A stretch of 28,152 nt of DNA, from assembly GCF_049445855.1 (NCBI RefSeq), contig NZ_JBMSDV010000009.1, forward strand, positions 1 to 28,152, given 5' to 3'. Positions 16,008 through 23,802 of this stretch are shown here, piece by piece (the stretch's first letter is position 1; every line of letters begins with the position of its first letter). Under the pieces are notes generated by a model that had not been told where the DNA came from, did no database searches, and worked only from the letters and a program-made list of their open reading frames with translations. The position numbers were made by a program, and so were the translations under genes. Source of the DNA: JAGOCV01 sp049445855 (GTDB lineage Bacteria > Pseudomonadota > Gammaproteobacteria > Burkholderiales > Burkholderiaceae_C).

Positions 16008-18920
16008 TCAGCCGCCAGCACTCGTTTTCGCTGCAGTTTGTGACGGCAGGATCTGACCGGCGTAGCGCTCCAGCGGGAATCGGAAGACGCCGCGCAGGTT
16101 GATGCCCTCCAGCCGCGTCGGTGCGATGCGCCCGGTCAGCTCCGGCGGCACGATCTGGCGCCTGTTGGCCCACCGGTCCAGTACCGCCTGCATCTGCGCC
16201 GTGTTCCATGCCATCACGATGTTGGCCAGCAGGCTCAAGGCGTCGGCCACGGCTTGCATCTCGTCCGCACGCCGGGCCTGGGCCGGCCCTACACGGCCCG
16301 TGTAAATCGCACGCTTGAGTGCGTTCACCGCCTCGCCCCGGTTAAGAACCCGGCGCAGCTCCCTGCGGAAGCCGGCATTGACGAAGTAGTCCGCCAGGAA
16401 GGCCGTCCTGAGCAGCTTGCCCAGCTGCACACCGGCGTCGTAGATCGGGTCTCCTCTGGCGGCCGCCCCGAACCTGGCCAGCGCCGTCACCGCACTGGCG
16501 TGACCTGTCTGCACCGAGGCCGCCAGATGCACCAGCTGGTCCCAATGAGCTTCGATCAGTGTCGTGTCCACGCTGGCCTCACACACGGCGGCGATCTCCA
16601 CAGGGATTGTCATTCCTCGCGGCACGAACAGGTGGCGTTGCCGCAGTTCGCGCAGCCGCGGGCATAGATCGAAGCCCAGCAGACGCGATAGCGCCATCGC
16701 GAAGTCGGTGTAGCCGTGCGTGTCGACAGCCAACTGCGACACCTCCACCCGCTCCTGTCTCACCACCCCTTCGATGGCGGCACCGGCCTGGCGCTCATTG
16801 AGCACAATCGGCTGGGCGTGGAAGATTCCCCAACGATCGCGCACGTGGCTGTAAACGCCGATGGAGGCTGTCTGGCGTCGTGGATCCTGGCGTGCCTGCC
16901 ATACCCGGCGGCTGGTCTCCAGACTCATCATGTCCGAGGAGGCCAGATCGGCTCGGCCCCACGTTGCCGCTACCGCATGGCGCTGCATGAACTCCAGCAC
17001 CGCCTGGCAGGCCAGGGCCAGCCGCCGCTCATCGCCCGCCCAGCGCATTGCCTGGCGGATGCTGGGAGCCGATAGCTGCGGGATCATGCGGGCGCACTCT
17101 GCGGCCGTCAGGCTGGTGCCGTGCGCCAATATGCCGGCGTAGGTCATCAGCAGTTCCTGGCTCGATCTGGGCTCACGCCCGAGCATGATCCAGCTGAAGC
17201 GCACCTGAGCGTCCACGGCCAGGATGACCTCTGGCAGTTGCACCTCGCCGATGCGCTGGTCAAGCCGGCTACGCAGTTTGGTGACTTCGGGATCTTCGTC
17301 TTCGGCGGCCAGGGGCGCCAAGTGCAACTCGTCGTCCACGCGCAGCAATCCGACGCGAGTGGCAGCCGCCACCGCGTCGATACCTGTGCGAACGCGTGCA
17401 AGCAACGGTGTGAGGAAGTCACTGGCCTTGGCCGGCAGCTGCAGCCGGGCGTAGTGGCGCCGGGCTTCGGTCTTCCAGCGCTCATCCGGGATGAACAGCC
17501 GCTCGCGGCCGCGGAAGCTCAAGGAGTGCTCAATCCAGACCGAGCCGTTGCGCAGCGCTCGGCGCAAGGCAAACAGAGTGGCCACCTCCAATGCCCGGAA
17601 CGCCCGCTCACGGTCGACGTCAGCGATGGCTTGACGCCATGCCGGGCCCAGGCGCGCTGCCGTGACCTCGCCCGGCAGGCTCTTGGTGCCGCCAGCGTAC
17701 AGGGTGCGCAGCCTGTCCAACGCACCGATCGCCGGATGCTCGCCCGTGGCTTGCCAGGCCAGCCCGCTCACTGCCACCAGCAGCGAGCGCACCGGGGCAA
17801 TGGCGTCGATGAGGTGCTGGCGGATGATCGACGCTCGACTGGGCGGGCGCCGGGCACGCTTGACCGCGACCAGACTGACCAAGCGCGAGCGCAGTTCGGA
17901 ATCCGGCACCGTCTCCTGGGCCGCAAGATCGGTCAGTTCCTGAAGCAAGTGCTGGTACTGCTGCGCCCAGTCGACGGTTGCCGTCACGCCGTCGGCGCAA
18001 TGGCGCCAGAGGTCGGCCACACGACGCTGGAACATGAGGATGAGCTGATCTGTGGCCGTCAGCAGGCAATAGCGCAGGAAGCAGGCCATCTCGACCGTGC
18101 GCGCCGGCTCCTTGATCCGGGCGCTGATCGAGGGCGCACGGGTGGCCATCCGCCGCGCGTAGCGGCGCACCAGCACGTCGTTGAGCTCACCCAAGTGTTG
18201 ATCGATGCCCATATCCGTCAGGAACGCGATGCGCTCGAGCACCTCGGTGATCTGGCGCGTCGAGTGCTTGGCCGGTGCGCTCCACAGCCAGCTCTGGCAG
18301 TGCTGGCCATCCGGGCGCGCACTGTCCAGCGCCGACGCCCAGCGTTTGAGCAGGCCGGCAGGCACTGCGGCTCGGATCGCCTGGGCCGTGGCGGCCTCGA
18401 GTTCGGTCAGTGCAACCGCCACCAGGCTGCGGATGACGCGATCGTGCACGATGAGTAGCCGGTGTTCGTACAACCAATGCCGTGCATGCAGCAGCAGCCG
18501 CTCGCGATCAGCGCTGTGGGTCACTTCATCGCGCAGGACTCGCACCAACGCTCGGCGCTGGTGCTCGGTCATCCAGGCAAAGCCCAGCGCCTCGCAGGCC
18601 TGCTGCTGGTGATCGAACAGGGTTCGGCCACGAGCGTACAGCGCGCGCAGCGACGCCAGGTCCGGTGTGGTGATGCCCAGCATCTGGCCCAGGTGACGCA
18701 GCAACACTGGCGGGACTGCACGCACACTGTTCAACGGTCGGCCACTCATGCGCACGAAACCGATGTGCAGTGCCAGGCCCAGCTTGTGGTTGTCTCCTCG
18801 CCGCCTTGAGATCAGTTCCAGCTCGGCTTGACCGAAGCTGAAGAAGGACTGGAGTTCAAAGTCAGTGATCTCACGTGGCAGATCGCGCAGGCCAAGGTAT
18901 GGGGTCTGCCAGCCTTGCAT
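16008..18920 (-). CDS. tnpA: Tn3-family transposase TnpA (IS1071-like)
   Basis: 970 residues, full length, from the ATG at 18918-18920 with GAGGAG upstream. The N-terminal part (YLGLRDLPREITDFELQSFF) is the DNA-binding DUF4158-like domain. The C-terminal DDE catalytic domain has D663 (ASSDMMSLE), D733 (VDTHGYTDF) and E863 (NRGEAVNALKRAI). The D733-E863 spacing of 130 equals that of Tn3, as I recall its catalytic residues. All three acidic residues and the surrounding motifs (LLGFDLCPRLREL, LLANIVMAWNT) are intact, so the enzyme is probably active. It catalyses replicative transposition and leaves cointegrates. With no resolvase present, these must be resolved by host recombination, which can generate the deletions seen around IS1071-type elements. 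Confidence 0.96.
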   Translation of the reverse strand: MQGWQTPYLGLRDLPREITDFELQSFFSFGQAELELISRRRGDNHKLGLALHIGFVRMSGRPLNSVRAVPPVLLRHLGQMLGITTPDLASLRALYARGRTLFDHQQQACEALGFAWMTEHQRRALVRVLRDEVTHSADRERLLLHARHWLYEHRLLIVHDRVIRSLVAVALTELEAATAQAIRAAVPAGLLKRWASALDSARPDGQHCQSWLWSAPAKHSTRQITEVLERIAFLTDMGIDQHLGELNDVLVRRYARRMATRAPSISARIKEPARTVEMACFLRYCLLTATDQLILMFQRRVADLWRHCADGVTATVDWAQQYQHLLQELTDLAAQETVPDSELRSRLVSLVAVKRARRPPSRASIIRQHLIDAIAPVRSLLVAVSGLAWQATGEHPAIGALDRLRTLYAGGTKSLPGEVTAARLGPAWRQAIADVDRERAFRALEVATLFALRRALRNGSVWIEHSLSFRGRERLFIPDERWKTEARRHYARLQLPAKASDFLTPLLARVRTGIDAVAAATRVGLLRVDDELHLAPLAAEDEDPEVTKLRSRLDQRIGEVQLPEVILAVDAQVRFSWIMLGREPRSSQELLMTYAGILAHGTSLTAAECARMIPQLSAPSIRQAMRWAGDERRLALACQAVLEFMQRHAVAATWGRADLASSDMMSLETSRRVWQARQDPRRQTASIGVYSHVRDRWGIFHAQPIVLNERQAGAAIEGVVRQERVEVSQLAVDTHGYTDFAMALSRLLGFDLCPRLRELRQRHLFVPRGMTIPVEIAAVCEASVDTTLIEAHWDQLVHLAASVQTGHASAVTALARFGAAARGDPIYDAGVQLGKLLRTAFLADYFVNAGFRRELRRVLNRGEAVNALKRAIYTGRVGPAQARRADEMQAVADALSLLANIVMAWNTAQMQAVLDRWANRRQIVPPELTGRIAPTRLEGINLRGVFRFPLERYAGQILPSQTAAKTSAGG

Positions 18921-18973
18921 TTCGGTTGCTCCTCGTCTCCCGGGAAGCAGCCAAAGATACGCCGCGCCAGACC

Positions 18974-18999
18974 GAACAGCAATCCTTGTGAAATCAACA
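18974..18999 (-). promoter_or_regulatory. Inner conserved box at the tnpA-proximal end
   Basis: On the minus strand GTTGATTTCA starts 75 bases and CTGTTCG 94 bases from the element tip. The same two words occur 77 and 96 bases from the tip in the IS1071-type ends at the window borders, although the DNA between is poorly conserved. No such pair is found at this spacing at the other (15846) end of the internal element. The box lies between the terminal repeat and tnpA, so it may be a second transposase-binding site or the tnpA control region. Confidence 0.55.
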
Positions 19000-19035
19000 A
19001 CTTACCGGCCGAGGGCCGCGCCGTTGCTGGCGATG

Positions 19036-19073
19036 CGAACCGTCACTTTTGACACTGAAATCAAATGGACCCC
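19036..19073 (-). repeat. 38-bp terminal inverted repeat, right end of the internal element
   Basis: Read on the minus strand from 19073 it begins GGGGTCCATTTGATTTCAGTG and ends ACGGTTCG. An ATG inside it, at 19065 on the plus strand, opens the frame of the truncated SRAP gene. Confidence 0.9.
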
Positions 19074-19538
19074 GTGCTCAAGCCAATGCGATACGGCTGC
19101 CGTCCCGCCGGCAAACCAGCCTTCTACGACACGAAGTATCCCGGGACGTACAACGCTCGCCGCGACAACCTTGAGGGCTTCTGGAAGGGCCAGTTCACCC
19201 AACATCACGGCGTCATGGTGGCGACGTGCTTCTACGAAAACGTGGACCGCGACGGCAAGAACGTCGTGCTCGAATTTCGTCCGGACTCTGCTCAACCGAT
19301 GATGGTGGCCTGCCTGTGGTCTCGCTGGACCGCGCCAGGCGAGCCTGACCTCTTGTCTTTCGCCGCGATTACAGACGAGCCTCCCCCGGAGGTCGCCGCT
19401 GCCGGCCATGATCGGTGCATCGTGCCGATTAGGGCCGAGAACATCGATGCGTGGATAAAGCCAAGTTCGCCGGCCGACAGCTATGCAGTCCTGGATGACC
19501 GCGAGCGCCCGTACTACGAACACCGCTTGGCCGCCTAG
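19065..19538 (+). pseudogene. SRAP-domain (HMCES/YedK) protein, catalytic N-terminus removed by the element
   Basis: Native sequence begins at 19074; the ATG at 19065 lies in the transposon end and has no ribosome site. What remains, about 154 residues, contains YNARRDN (the NARxE-type motif), the CFYENV segment equivalent to GFYEW with its active-site Glu, ACLWSRW, FAAITDEPP and GHDRCIVPI with the active-site His. SRAP proteins shield abasic sites in single-stranded DNA by cross-linking through Cys2 of an MCGR opening. That Cys and roughly the first 50-60 residues are missing, so the protein cannot do the normal chemistry. It reads the same way as the HTH and YkgJ genes behind it. Confidence 0.8.
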
Positions 19539-19558
19539 TTGGACGGGCCGAATCTCTG

Positions 19559-19720
19559 ATGATCTTGTGGAATGTACCGCGACTCGCTGCGCGACACGAA
19601 CTCAGTCCTCAAGACGAGAAAGCAATTGCTCAGAAGTTGGCTGAAAAGTTGGGTGTTTCAGTGGCCACAGCCAGACGGTACATGAGAGATGCAAAAGAAA
19701 GGCGCGGAGAAGCGCTGTAG
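19559..19720 (+). CDS. Small helix-turn-helix protein (53 aa)
   Basis: ATG at 19559 to TAG at 19718-19720, 20 bp after the SRAP stop. The protein reads MILWNVPRLAARHELSPQDE, then KAIAQKLAEKLGVSVATARR and YMRDAKERRGEAL. The segment from KAIAQKLAEKLGVSVATARRY is a clear HTH of the kind found in small Cro-like or replication-associated regulators, and the basic tail could aid DNA binding. Its AT-richer codons differ from the GC-rich genes around it. No strong ribosome site is visible. It may be a stand-alone small regulator or a remnant of a larger protein. I assign no target. Confidence 0.55.
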   Translation: MILWNVPRLAARHELSPQDEKAIAQKLAEKLGVSVATARRYMRDAKERRGEAL

Positions 19721-19778
19721 TAAATCCGCCGTTGCGCAACCGCGCCGGCGGAGGATTATTCATCAGAGGACAAGCACC

Positions 19779-20477
19779 GTGGAACTTGAACATGTGATCA
19801 TGCAACGCGAGGGGGAACGTGCCCGGCGGCTGGCGGGACAGGTTGAGCGCCAACTTCGTGAGGTGCGCGCGAAGCAGGGCGGTGCGCGCCGAGTCGCCAT
19901 GCTCATCTATCGCGCGGCCGATGAGGGCATTCGGCAAGCCCAGGCCGAGGTTGATTGCAAGCGCGGGTGCTCGATGTGCTGCCACTACCACGTAATGGTT
20001 TCGGCGACCGAAGCACTGGCTCTGGCGCAACGCGCCAAGGACATGCCCCCCGAACAACTGGATCGTGTCACGCTGCGGTTGGAAGATAACGTCGCGCGTA
20101 CCGCGACCATGACGCGCAGTCAGCATATCTCCACCAATGTCCCTTGTGCATTCCTCGAGAGCGACGAGTGCACGATCTATGAGGACCGACCGCTGGCATG
20201 TCGCAAACATCATTCGAAGCAGGTCGAGATCTGCCAGCGTACCTTCGCTGATCCTGGCCACGACGCGAACCATGAGCAGGACCTCGCCTGGATCGTTTCG
20301 GCCGAAGCGGTCATCCAAGCGAACGATGCCGCGAGCAAGCGGGCAGGTTTCGACGCCACGCGGTACGAGATGAGCGCAGCAGTCCTGGCCGCGCTCAAGT
20401 CGACGTCTGCGTCTCAGCGCCGCTGGCGCGATGGCAAGCTTGCATTTCCGAATGTCCTCGACAAAAGCTCCGTCTAG
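19779..20477 (+). CDS. YkgJ-type cysteine-cluster protein
   Basis: 232 residues from the GTG at 19779, chosen because AGAGGA at 19765-19770 is 8 bases upstream; the ATG at 19689 overlaps the HTH gene and adds 30 low-quality residues. The N-terminal 50 residues form a charged helix. Then come C60-x3-C64-x2-C67-C68 (DCKRGCSMCC) and, later, PCAFLESDECTIYEDRPLACR, the two halves of the CxxCxxCC family (PF03692). Such proteins bind zinc or an iron-sulfur cluster; their biochemical role is largely unknown. The gene follows the SRAP and HTH genes in one direction and may form an operon with them. Confidence 0.85.
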   Translation: MELEHVIMQREGERARRLAGQVERQLREVRAKQGGARRVAMLIYRAADEGIRQAQAEVDCKRGCSMCCHYHVMVSATEALALAQRAKDMPPEQLDRVTLRLEDNVARTATMTRSQHISTNVPCAFLESDECTIYEDRPLACRKHHSKQVEICQRTFADPGHDANHEQDLAWIVSAEAVIQANDAASKRAGFDATRYEMSAAVLAALKSTSASQRRWRDGKLAFPNVLDKSSV

Positions 20478-20677
20478 TTCCCGGCAACTTTTTAGCCTCT
20501 AGGCGCTTCGCTAACCGTGCGCAACTCGAAGCGGCACGGGACCCGACGCTGCATAAGCTGCGCGAGGAATACCGCGCCAGCCTGCTGTGGCGTGCGGCAC
20601 CAAGCCGTGACACCGATACGCTAGCAAGGCAGATCCTGCCGTCGCCTGAAAGGCCCAATTTACGATTCACGCCTTGA
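20452..20677 (+). pseudogene. Possible small gene with a single-base frameshift
   Basis: An ATG at 20452 inside the end of the YkgJ-type gene opens MSSTKAPSSSRQLF and meets a stop at once. The frame one base on continues without stops (LASRRFANRAQLEAARDPTL, then HKLREEYRASLLWRAAPSRD) to a TGA at 20675-20677. One T fewer in the run of five T's near 20490 would give a continuous protein of about 75 residues with coding-like composition. It could be a real frameshift, a sequencing error in a homopolymer, or chance. It resembles no family I know. Confidence 0.35.
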
Positions 20678-22219
20678 CGTCTTTGCGGTCCTGATTGGCG
20701 TCGGTGCGGACGGGTGGTGCGAAGCTTGAGGCACGGCCGGCTCGACACCGCGAGGCTTGCCCGAGCGACGGGCGCGCGGAGGTGACAACCGACGGTAGCT
20801 CTTGGCAAGCAGCCCCTTCGGGATGAGCCCTTCCTGCGCGAGATCGCTGTACCCGTCTTCCCACCGGATCGCGCGATGCTTCTCCAGGATCTTCACGGTA
20901 TCGAGGGGCTTGCCGGTCGCCCTCCGCTTCAGGCCAGGCACAGCGGCGTAGACGTCCCACAGCTGCTGGCCGTCCAGCTCGTTCGCGAAGCCCGCGCCCC
21001 CAACAACAGCGACCAACGCCTCAAGCCGTTCGGGATCTTCGTCGGAGAATTGATGGAAGAATGCTGACCCCACATCCAGATCGTGGCCGGTCATGACGAA
21101 CAGCGCCTGGTCGGCGAACTTCATCATCTGATCCTTCGTTGGGTGCGACGGAAAGTCCACGACGATGACCTTGCACTCGTCGACCACGGCGCTCTCCACA
21201 GACGTGTAGGTTGGCAGCGCGAGGATGATGTCCGGCGGAGTGATCTCGCGACCATAGGAGCCGCGCGTATTCTCGACCACCAGCGCCACGCGCCCGAGCG
21301 TGGCCAGAAGCGGCAGTACGATCTCCAGGGTGGACCAGCGGCTACTCTCATGGGAGGCGGCGGTACTTGCGACGAAGAGGCCCGTACTACGAACCGCTAG
21401 CGCCGCACGGACCGCGTCGCGCACCGCCGGTGGCGCCTCAACCCTGGGCGGGGGAAGGGTTTGCGGGCCGGGCCGCGGGCGCTCCCCGACGAACTGCTCG
21501 AGCACGCGGAGTTGGCCATCCGCATCCACCACGCCCCGCAGGTTGGGGTCCACGAAACCGGCTGGTTCGTTCAGCCGCAGCAGCAGTGCCAGGTCGTGAT
21601 GCAGGTTCTTCGGGTCCAGGGTCTCGCAGACCAGGAGCACGCGCATGTCCGATTCGGCGCAGTTGCTGGCCGCGATCAGACGAGCGCGATTGTCTTCCCA
21701 GTTCTCCGCGTTCAGCTCCATCGGGCCGGTTACCACGAGGGTGCCTCGGGCGACCTTCGACAAGCCGGCAGAGGAAAGGCCGTGCTCACCCAACACAATG
21801 GCCGCGTCCTCCCCCTGACATACACCATCGGTGAAGAACAACTCGTCGCCGGTCTCCTCCAGGTAGATCTGAACGGCCGCCGCAGCTGCCTTCCCTTCGG
21901 TGCAGGCGTAGATGCCTGGGCGCGGTCCATCAGGCCAAACCTGAAGGCCAGCATCTCCGGCGATCAAGCGCAGCAGCGCGTCGACCTCAATCTCGGGTCC
22001 ACCGCCATCGACAACTCGCCGCGCCAGGCGGGCCGCGGCCGGGCGATTCGGCACCGCGGCGTCCAGGCGCGAGGGCATGGAATTCGCCTCGGGCCAGTTG
22101 CGTAGCCCCGCGACCGACGCGAGAAAATCCAGCGCCTGGTTGTGCGAGAGCTTGAAATTGCGCTCCGCCAAGAGCGCGCGAAAAGGCTTGGCGAGCAGCC
22201 GGATGTGCTCAATATGCAT
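20660..22219 (-). CDS. Glyoxalase_8-like N-terminal domain fused to a degenerate secretion-ATPase-like core
   Basis: 519 residues from the ATG at 22217-22219, with GGAGAA 5 bases upstream. Residues 1-45 (AKPFRALLAERNFKLSHNQA, LDFLASVAGLRNWPEA) match the short helical domain at the N-terminus of many plasmid- and island-encoded proteins, known to me as Glyoxalase_8 (PF20066). Residues 265-400 follow the order of GspE/PilT ATPases: an AVRDAVRAALAVRSTGLFVA entry, a position equivalent to the P-loop occupied by STAASHESSRWS, a DECKVIVVD strand and an ALFVMTGHDLDVGSAFFHQF segment like the TGHLVLSTLHT stretch. The P-loop Lys/Thr are absent, so nucleotide hydrolysis is unlikely. The C-terminal 60 residues are basic and disordered. 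The function is unknown; the ATPase relation is my inference. Confidence 0.75.
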   Translation of the reverse strand: MHIEHIRLLAKPFRALLAERNFKLSHNQALDFLASVAGLRNWPEANSMPSRLDAAVPNRPAAARLARRVVDGGGPEIEVDALLRLIAGDAGLQVWPDGPRPGIYACTEGKAAAAAVQIYLEETGDELFFTDGVCQGEDAAIVLGEHGLSSAGLSKVARGTLVVTGPMELNAENWEDNRARLIAASNCAESDMRVLLVCETLDPKNLHHDLALLLRLNEPAGFVDPNLRGVVDADGQLRVLEQFVGERPRPGPQTLPPPRVEAPPAVRDAVRAALAVRSTGLFVASTAASHESSRWSTLEIVLPLLATLGRVALVVENTRGSYGREITPPDIILALPTYTSVESAVVDECKVIVVDFPSHPTKDQMMKFADQALFVMTGHDLDVGSAFFHQFSDEDPERLEALVAVVGGAGFANELDGQQLWDVYAAVPGLKRRATGKPLDTVKILEKHRAIRWEDGYSDLAQEGLIPKGLLAKSYRRLSPPRARRSGKPRGVEPAVPQASHHPSAPTPIRTAKTSRRES

Positions 22220-22422
22220 GTCGGTTCTCCATCGGGCTCGAAGTCCGGTGCACGCTTTGCGGATCGCCCATGAAGAACTGAATGTCCGTTGATGGGGGGT
22301 TGAGTCTCCGTCTTCGTCGTGCCCGTGAGGGCGCGTGCGGCAGGCGTCGGAGAAGCCAGTCCAAACGTTACCACACCCGGTGCTGCGGAATCAACCGGGC
22401 AGCCCAGGGCAGGCCTAGCCGC

Positions 22423-23802
22423 TCAAGGGCGGCAGAGGCCCGTCTCGCAGCGCAAGGTGCCGTTGCAGTCCGAGTTCGAATTGCAGGTTTCGCCGGCCAT
22501 ACGCGACTCAGGACGGAAAGCGCCGCCTGTTGCCGGTGTGGTGAAAGCCGCGGCGGCGGCCGCCGAATCGGTGGCGGAGCACATGGCGCGCTCGCAACGT
22601 AGTTCCCCCGCGCAATCGGAGTTCGAATTGCATGACTCGCCTGCGCGCCGCGACTCCGGCGCGAAGCCGCCGGCGCCCGGGGCTGCCGGCGGCGCGACAG
22701 CCGGGCTTGCAACGGCTGCGCCGGCGGTGGATGTGCCCAACGCCACAAAAACCCGCTGCCCCTGGCCGATGCTTCCCAGGGAGTCGAGCGAGCGGCGGCC
22801 ACGCAGGTAGTCGTTGATGACGATCAGCGCGTTGATCCGGTCTTCGTTCAGCGGATGCGTAGCGAGCAGCGCCGATCGCGATTCTTCGCGCGAGTTCGTT
22901 GACATCGCGTTGTTGAAGGCCGTCACATTCTGCGACGCCTGTGCGCAGACCATGTTGGTGTTGTTCACGTTCTGCTGGGTGCGCAGCCGCGGGTCAGCGG
23001 CCAGCTGGCCACGCATCTGTTCGCACCGCGCGACCTGCGATTCGACTTGGCGCTTCGCAGTGGCGATCTCGAAATCGTTGCGGCTGCGCGCCTGGGACTC
23101 CTGGGTGGCCAACCGGCGAAAGAAGTTCACGCCGGCCAGCGGGTTGTACCCAGCCTTGAATGCCAGATGCGCACCGTAGGCATCTGCTTCCTGCTCATCC
23201 TGTCGGCTGTAGGCCCCGCCAAAGGCGCCGGCGATCAATTGGCGCTTGTCCTTCTTGGTCGGATCGCGCGTGAGGACTCCACTCAACGCGGCGATGGAGC
23301 CAAGCAGCTGCGTGAAGTCCTGCGAACGCCGCAGGTTCTGCTTCAATAGTGAATGGGCGATTTCGTGCCCAAGGACGAAAGCCAGTTCGTCGTCGGTTCG
23401 CGCGCGGTCAACCAAGCCGGTGAAAACGTAGATAAATGGGCCCCCGTTGACGAAGGCGTTCTCCGTCGGTGGCTGGGTCCCCAGGACGCGAACGGACCAT
23501 TTCCCCGGATCTTGGCCAGCCGCTGCGAGAAGCCGAGTTGCAATGTTGGCGACCCGGTCGGTCCGGGCATCCTGCACCAAGTAGACGTCCTGGCCCTGGT
23601 TCTTGCCGGTGCGCAACAGCGTGTCGTCAGCGCGTCGGGCTTGTTCGATGACCTGCGGCGGCAGCGGCGAAGAGATTGCCGCGCGGATCGACTCGACGCT
23701 ATGCGAGTCGTTCAGAAGGCTTTGGGCGTGCGCCGGGCCGGACAGTCCAGCGCAGGCTGCGACACCCAGCGCGATCAAGTACTGGCAGCAGGTGGTTCCC
23801 AT
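22423..23802 (-). CDS. Secreted M48-family metalloprotease with duplicated Cys-rich tail
   Basis: 459 residues from the ATG at 23800-23802, with GGAGGGG upstream; an open frame extends 85 codons further 5' but has no coding character. Residues 1-27 are a Sec signal (MGTTCCQYLIALGVAACAGL...AHA). The protease domain has ENAFVNGGPFIYVFTGLV, the zinc motif H146-E-I-A-H150 and the third ligand E205 in EQEADAYG, as in HtpX/BepA/Oma1-type M48 enzymes. An Ala/Pro-rich linker leads to two 27-residue modules (382-408, 431-457) with C-x5-C-x5-C-x4-C. The enzyme should act in the periplasm or outside the cell. It is divergent from trlF and 203 bp upstream of the Glyoxalase_8-like gene on the same strand. 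Confidence 0.88.
   Translation of the reverse strand: MGTTCCQYLIALGVAACAGLSGPAHAQSLLNDSHSVESIRAAISSPLPPQVIEQARRADDTLLRTGKNQGQDVYLVQDARTDRVANIATRLLAAAGQDPGKWSVRVLGTQPPTENAFVNGGPFIYVFTGLVDRARTDDELAFVLGHEIAHSLLKQNLRRSQDFTQLLGSIAALSGVLTRDPTKKDKRQLIAGAFGGAYSRQDEQEADAYGAHLAFKAGYNPLAGVNFFRRLATQESQARSRNDFEIATAKRQVESQVARCEQMRGQLAADPRLRTQQNVNNTNMVCAQASQNVTAFNNAMSTNSREESRSALLATHPLNEDRINALIVINDYLRGRRSLDSLGSIGQGQRVFVALGTSTAGAAVASPAVAPPAAPGAGGFAPESRRAGESCNSNSDCAGELRCERAMCSATDSAAAAAAFTTPATGGAFRPESRMAGETCNSNSDCNGTLRCETGLCRP
22432..22659 (-). repeat. Tandem coding repeat: two Cys-rich modules in the M48 protein
   Basis: Module A is encoded by 22579-22659 (PESRRAGESCNSNSDC then AGELRCERAMC) and module B by 22432-22512 (PESRMAGETCNSNSDC then NGTLRCETGLC). 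The offset is exactly 49 codons. DNA similarity is also visible around the shared word GAGTTCGAATTGCA in both copies, pointing to a fairly recent internal duplication. Confidence 0.85.

Larger units (their letters stand above)
15846..19073 (-). mobile_element. Complete IS1071-like element (Tn3 family, transposase only)
   Basis: The element is 3228 bp, bounded by 38-bp inverted repeats that begin GGGGTCC and end ACGGTTCG; 34 of 38 positions agree between its two ends. About 30 of 38 agree with the IS1071-type ends at the window borders. It contains one gene, tnpA, of the same length as IS1071 tnpA as I remember it, and no resolvase or res site. This organisation is that of IS1071, but the end sequences show a related, distinct element. 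The 5-bp flanks, CATTT on the left and GTGCT on the right, do not match, so no target duplication remains. Different genes are truncated on the two sides. Confidence 0.88.

Noticed and set aside
17121..18458. Open frame of 445 codons on the plus strand inside the transposase gene
   Set aside because: It is antisense to tnpA, whose motifs are continuous; the composition (many His, Gln, Arg) is typical of a shadow frame.
22432..22659. Repeat pair considered as a CRISPR or intergenic repeat
   Set aside because: The repeats are in frame within the M48 gene at a 49-codon offset and encode the same Cys pattern; there is no array.
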